NCBI RefSeq assembly: GCF_030272615.1
Contig: NC_081412.1
Location: forward strand, 547,366,488-547,430,487
Origin: Cryptomeria japonica
Lineage: Eukaryota > Streptophyta > Pinopsida > Cupressales > Cupressaceae
Length of the DNA: 64,000 nt
Direction: 5' to 3'
Part shown: positions 59,456 to 64,000 of the stretch, piece after piece
How the letters are laid out: each line of letters opens with the position of its first letter
Position numbering within the stretch: the stretch's first letter is position 1
Program-made: the position numbers and the translations under genes
Notes under the pieces: generated by a model
What the model was told of the DNA's origin: nothing
Databases searched by the model: none
Seen by the model: the letters and a program-made list of their open reading frames with translations, nothing else

Positions 59456-60241
59456 TCTAGAATGGTGTTGAATCTATTTATGGTGAAAATGGATAACAAT
59501 AATAATGATATTGAAAGACTAAATGAATTCAACGACAAAACCCTAGCCTAACAACAACAAAGATCCACCATAACCTATGAAGATTACCTAAGACAATGCA
59601 AATCAAATGAAATCACAAAGATTATACCATCACATGTCCAATAGGGTTTGGATCTCCATTCTTCCTATCTCCATTGATCTTGCTTGATATATTTGCTCTC
59701 AGACTTTATGTGCACAAGAGCTCAACAAAGAACGGAATGTGGTTGCAAGTAGGATCGCCTATGTTCAAAAGTGTAGTGTAGTCAAGTAGTCAACGGGGGG
59801 TTTGATAATGAAGGAAGCATCTCCTTATATAGAAGACACTATATGAAATGGAAGGATAAGATTGAGAGGTGTAAAAGGAGGTCGGCTATGATTAGAGGGT
59901 AGGTAAAAGAAATAATAAAATATTGAGAGGGTAGGTAGTGTAGGAATTAAGAGATGAATGACATGTGTCATGGGTAGAAAAGACTAATGAATTAATTAAA
60001 TAAATAAAGATTTATTTAATTAATAGAAGAAGTGAGATCAATTAAATAAATAAGATATTTATTTAATTTAGGAATAGGATAATTTAAAATGTATTTATTT
60101 AAATGAGAAATAAGGCTAGAAGAGGATAAATGAATTAATTAAATAAATAAAGATTTATTTAATTAATAGAAGAATTAAGCTTAGATAATTAAATAAATAA
60201 AATATTTATTTAATTAGACTGGACAATTTTGGGTGTCTACA
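59456..60241 (-). repeat. LTR of the second Tat-like copy
   Basis: Starts TGTAGACACCCAAAATTGTCC at 60241 (minus), next to its polypurine tract. Contains ATTAAATAAATAAAGATTTATTTAATTAAT palindromic modules and a TATA box at 59831-59824. The far end is uncertain by some tens of bases. Confidence 0.75.
59824..59831 (-). promoter_or_regulatory. TATA box of the second Tat-like LTR
   Basis: Minus strand CTTCTATATAAGGAG, followed by CTTCATTATCAAA, parallel to 23915-23950. Confidence 0.6.
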
Positions 60242-60257
60242 TTTTGCCCCTCTTTGA
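60242..60257 (-). promoter_or_regulatory. Polypurine tract of the second Tat-like copy
   Basis: Minus strand TCAAAGAGGGGCAAAA then TGTAGACACCC. Matches the tract at 6653-6668. Confidence 0.8.
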
Positions 60258-60764
60258 GACAATGCAGCCTGTCGCGTTGCTTCAAGAAGATAATATGAAC
60301 TGATACAAAGTTGCCCCAAGATGGGAATGATATGCCCCCTCGAGAGATTGGATGAAAAAATATCTGAAAAGATCGCAGACAATCTCTCAATAAGAAAGAC
60401 AAGATAGAATGGACTGACCAGATAAAGTGACAGAGTCATGGGATAATGAAGAATAACTCAGGAAACGAGGGCTAGGGTTAAGGCTAGAGTAGTCTATAAG
60501 ATAAACCACGAGGGAAATACATCCTCATTGTCATCCACACATCCAAGAGATCAGAGTGTAGAGCGAGATAGAGCAGCAATAGTCAACAGCGATGGCAATG
60601 GTTCATATATTCGATCGCGTTCACCGATTTCAGAGGTCAGCAGAGGCAAGAGAGCTAGTAAGTACCACAAAACCTCCTTGTACTTTGTTGCATTGATTGT
60701 TGTCATTAATGCATGCTAGATAGGGTAATAAATGTGCTCTAGGATAGGGTCCAAAAAATGTAAA

Positions 60765-61060
60765 AAATGTCCAGGGGCGTCTGCGTTCGTGTCAGGCACG
60801 TCTATGCTCGCTAGGCGCGTCTGCATTGGTGCCAGGTGCATCTATGTTAGGAAAAGTGTCTATGTAGAATGCGGTCGCATCTATGTCATGCAGGCGCATC
60901 TGTGAAATGTAGGCGCGTCTGTGTCTTTAAGGCACATCTATACAGAGCATAGGCACGTCTGTGTGTGTCAGGCGCATCTGTGCTAGGCAGGCGCGTTTAT
61001 GCAGTCTCTAAGCGCGTTTGTGTCATGAAAGCTCATTTGTGTCCAAAAATGTGAATTTGT
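60765..61060. repeat. GGCGCGTCTGTG minisatellite
   Basis: About a dozen units of roughly 20-30 bp, such as AGGCGCGTCTGTG, AGGCGCATCTGTG, AGGCACGTCTGTG. Same relative position as 5775-6050 in the first copy, but better preserved. Confidence 0.8.
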
Positions 61061-61064
61061 GTCT

Positions 61065-61260
61065 TCTAGGTCAAATCGGCAGTTCGGTGATGAACATACG
61101 CTGTCGATTGGATAAGCTACTGAGAGGATACACTCAAGCAGGTCCTCTAGGGAAAACGAGGATAGCAAATAGGGCTAGGATTGACAATTCTGTGATAGAA
61201 CATACGTTGCCAATTAGGAAACTACTCAAGATGATTCACTCAAGCATAGGCCCTAGGATA
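61065..61260. repeat. Diverged duplication of about 110 bp
   Basis: CAGTTCGGTGATGAACATACGCTGTCGATTGGATAAGCTACT...ACTCAAGCAGGTCCTCTAGGG recurs as CAATTCTGTGATAGAACATACGTTGCCAATTAGGAAACTACT...ACTCAAGCATAGGCCCTAGG. Confidence 0.7.
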
Positions 61261-61264
61261 AGAT

Positions 61265-61490
61265 AGATCAAGGCACTTTGTGATGAACAGTGAGTACCAA
61301 GATATAGTACTTTGTGATGAACAGGGAGTACTAAAATATGAGTAGCACTTTGTGATGAACAGGGAGTACCACTAGGATAGAAGCAACGCTTTGTGATGAA
61401 CAATGAGTGTCACTGGGATAGAGTACCATATGTACATAGATAAAAAGTAGCATTTTGTGATGAACATTGAATGCCACGATGAGTGACATG
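61265..61490. repeat. Tandem repeat CTTTGTGATGAACAGGGAGTACC, five copies
   Basis: Units of about 45-60 bp, each with a GCACTTTGTGATGAACAGKGAGTAC core. Directly precedes the PMD gene. Confidence 0.8.
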
Positions 61491-61504
61491 ATTCATTTGA
61501 TTGA

Positions 61505-62314
61505 CTGCAGGAGTATCTGCCTATGCTAGAGTCACGAGAGAGATTCCCATCGACTTAGAGGTTGCGATCTGAGTTGACAGTTGAGGATCGAGCTGCGATT
61601 AAGGCTATGGGATTGAGACATATTTTGTATGTGCCTGAGTTTCGGGTGAACATGGGATTGCTGACTGCACTTGCGGAGAGGTGGCACTCTGAGACTTGCA
61701 CTTTTCATTTGCCTATGGGGGAGATGGCAGTCACTCTGGAGGATGTATACAGGATTCTACAGATACTGGTCGATGGGGAGTTGATTCCGTATGATCAATA
61801 TGGAGACAGGGATGCCCTGAGATGAGTGTTCCAGGATCCGGCATTGGAGATGAGGGCTAGACATGTTGCTTGGGATACCATGGCAGCGACAGGGTTAGCG
61901 CTACCAGCGGTACTAGGAGGAGTGATTAGTGGGTTCTTGTGTTCGGACAGAGCAACATGAGGGTTGGCTGTGGGCTAGGGAGGTGCACTAGAGACATTAG
62001 TTACTTAGCACACTAGATATTTCTGGGGACCATGCGTGCTGGCACATTTATATTATGAGCTGCATCAGTTTGTGTACCATGGATCAATGGGATTGGGCTG
62101 CGGAGTGACATTGCTACAAGTGTGGGCATATGAGCATTTGCCAGTGACATGGCCAATACACTTCAGGGGCAAGGGCCATGGATGCAGTTTTGTGCATTTA
62201 TATGATATGATCACCTCGCAGCCACGGATTGGTAGGTTGGAGTACTGGCGGCGGGCTATAGCAATGTTTACTTTCACAGAAACGATAGATAGAACTGAAC
62301 CATATGTTGTCTGA
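61505..62314 (+). pseudogene. Plant mobile domain (PMD) gene, antisense in the second Tat-like copy
   Basis: Reads on plus from about 61505, frame open from 61562. Motifs: LTVEDRAAIKAMGLRHILYV, RVNMGLLTALAERWHSE, TFHLPMGEMAVTLEDVYRIL, then after a stop at 61823 GLALPAVLGGVISGFLCSDR, stops at about 61960 and 61976, and TRYFWGPCVLAHLYYELHQF, LGCGVTLLQVWAYEHLPVTW, GRLEYWRRAIAMFTF. This is the core of the MAIN/MAIL1-type plant mobile domain; the C terminus is missing after about 62300. Four or so nonsense mutations inactivate it. It runs opposite to its element's LTR, exactly as in the first copy. Confidence 0.85.
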
Positions 62315-62652
62315 GTCTGTTGAAAGATTTGATTTGTTGAAGCCCATTGTTGTTGCTGTGTCTCATCTGGAACTAATTGAATCCATGAAACTGATATTTT
62401 ATTGCGAAGAAGATAGAACTTTATTGCGGATTGTGCACAAATAGACTAAAGAAAATTGGAAGAAACTGTACTCCTCGAAATAGGCGATGCTCTCAGTTCC
62501 ACACCCATTACTAGACATAGGATTTGCCTTAGCCACAGATAGGATCTAATTTATTATGGATGGAAAAGGGGTGAAAAGGGAGGTTTATTATAAATGGCGA
62601 ACCAATCTTGGGTAGATAAATAACAAGCCATGATGGGAATGTGTAAGTTTAT
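62315..62652 (+). other. Unrecognised fragment at the PMD breakpoint
   Basis: A short open stretch from about 62305 (LLKPIVVAVSHLELIESMKL, then IFYCEEDRTLLRIVHK and a stop) has coding-like composition but no recognised family. It starts where PMD homology ends, so it may be unrelated DNA joined by rearrangement. Confidence 0.35.
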
Positions 62653-64000
62653 TGTAGTCACATAAATCTGTCCACTTAATTAAATGAATACTTAGTATTT
62701 ATTTGATTATTTAACCATCAATTAATAATTAATTAAATTAATATTTAATTAATTCATCTTAACCCTATTCTCCTATTAATTAAATAAATTATTCAATTTA
62801 TTTGATTTAATTCACTTAACCAAATTCAGACCATTAATTAAATAAATAAATCATATTTATTTAATTAAATCTTCTCTCACATTTAAATAAATTAATATTT
62901 ATTTAAAACCCCCAAAATGCCACCTCTCACATTTAAATAAATAAATCATTTATTTAAATCACCTTTATCCTCCACCCACTTGTATTTTCCTACAAAAGCA
63001 AGTTGCACAATTATTTTAAATAAATAATTTATTTAAAATCACCTTTATCCTCCACCCACTTGTATTTTCCTACAAAAGCAAGTTGCACAACTATTTTAAA
63101 TAAATTATTTATTTAAAATCCTATTTATCCTCACCCACTTGAAACCTTTAATGGTTTCCCTTAAAGTATTCAAACTTGATGGCTTTAAAGTCTTCAAACT
63201 TGATGGCTTCCTTCTATAATCTTCTTAAGACTTTAATGGTTTTCCTTAAAGTCTTCAAGCCTTTAATGGTTTCCCTCAAAGTCTTCAAGCATTTTAATGC
63301 TTTATCTTCATTTTTCTCATTTAAATAAATTAATATTTATTTGAATATTTATCCAAATGCAAATTACACCATTTAATTGAAATAAATGATTTTATTTTAA
63401 TTGAAAATACCAAAATTTCTCCCACTTGCATTTTCCTACAAAGTCCACTTGCAAAATCTAATCCCCTTCTAGATTCTTCTAAACCCTTCCTAATTAGCCT
63501 AATCCATCCCCTAAATATTGTCACATTCCTAAGCAAATTGGAGTCACTTCTCAAAGACTCCAAAGTCTTTGAAAAACAATTAATGCTTTGTGTGTTCAAC
63601 AAATTAACCCTCAAAGTCTTGGATAACCTTTGAAAGCTTCCAACCTTCAACCACTAAATGGCTCAAAGTCTTTGATAACCATTGAAGGCTTTCAACCTTC
63701 AACCACTTAATCCCCAAAGTCTCCAATAACCATTAATGGTTACCTCAAACCCTCCCACATGGTTAAAACATTTGTTTTGACTCAACCTCTACCCAACCCA
63801 AAGGTCTCATCAAGCCTTTAATGCTTTGACCATGATTATCTCTTAATCATTTGCACAAAGGTTTATCCTTGCATTAACTCCTAATCTAGTGGGTAATCCT
63901 AATTTAGGCTTGACCCTTACCTTCTAGATAACCATGAAGTCTTCTCAGGCCTTTAATGCCTCCAACCTCCTCTCTCAACCCAATCCTATGTTGACACTTG
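62653..64000 (+). repeat. Tat-like LTR in plus orientation, runs off the window
   Basis: Starts TGTAGTCACATAAATC and matches the split LTR (6669-, 12043-, 23280-). No polypurine tract precedes it. Contains palindromic ATTTAAATAAAT/ATTTATTTAAAT modules, a near-perfect tandem duplication of about 80 bp (62962-63041 and 63042-63121), and a TTTAATGGTTTCCCTTAAAGTCTTCAA repeat (63148-63300). Confidence 0.75.
62962..63121. repeat. 80-bp tandem duplication in the LTR
   Basis: ACCTTTATCCTCCACCCACTTG...CAAAAGCAAGTTGCACAA then ATTTTAAATAAAT-AATTTATTTAAAATC occurs twice back to back with few differences. Confidence 0.85.

Overview
The window is nuclear DNA of a seed plant with a large, transposon-rich genome. 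A gymnosperm such as a conifer is my best guess, because most of the 64 kb is nested, decayed LTR retrotransposons and LINEs, the DNA is AT-rich, and the single host-like gene has short exons and a very long intron. The species cannot be read from the sequence. There are no bacterial genes, operons, rRNA, tRNA or CRISPR arrays.

1-24.6 kb is a three-layer nest. A Tat-like Ty3/gypsy element enters mid-pol (dead integrase, 1-1229). It carries an antisense plant-mobile-domain (PMD) gene (about 3230-5105), two tandem-repeat blocks, a polypurine tract (6653-6668) and a 3' LTR starting at 6669. A LINE (6734-12042, minus) sits inside that LTR. The LTR resumes at about 12043 and is split again by a complete Athila-like element (12269-23274; 1,296-bp LTRs; 5-bp target duplication ACAAC), then continues past 23.9 kb, where its TATA box lies.

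24.6-30.3 kb holds an unrecognised decayed minus-strand coding stretch and the only convincing host gene: the first two exons of a HotDog-fold acyl-CoA thioesterase-like gene (26810-27292, plus). No third exon is visible; a foldback element and an intronic duplication follow.

30.3-47.5 kb is a second LINE of the same family (minus), cut in two by a 12.6 kb insertion (33566-46149). That insertion has about 37-bp terminal inverted repeats, a 3-4 bp target duplication, subterminal palindromes of the TTCGAGCGAA type, a plus-strand candidate first exon, a three-exon minus-strand gene with intact splice sites, a 2.7 kb array of palindromic tandem repeats, and a 4,200-bp solo-LTR-like insert (duplication GGACG) that splits the gene exactly in frame. 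It looks like a DNA transposon whose superfamily I cannot name, and it is the best candidate here for something undescribed.

47.6-55.5 kb is a complete but non-autonomous LTR retrotransposon (minus; duplication GTTAC; tRNA-Trp-like primer site). It encodes only Gag, a protease-like domain and an extra C-terminal region, with no reverse transcriptase or integrase.

55.5-64 kb is AT-rich DNA, a copia 3' end, and a second copy of the Tat-like family (minus LTR 59.5-60.2 kb, polypurine tract, tandem arrays, PMD gene on plus). A further plus-oriented LTR of the family begins at 62653 and runs off the end. Nearly all coding sequence is mutated TE protein; the elements are related by nesting, not by a shared pathway.
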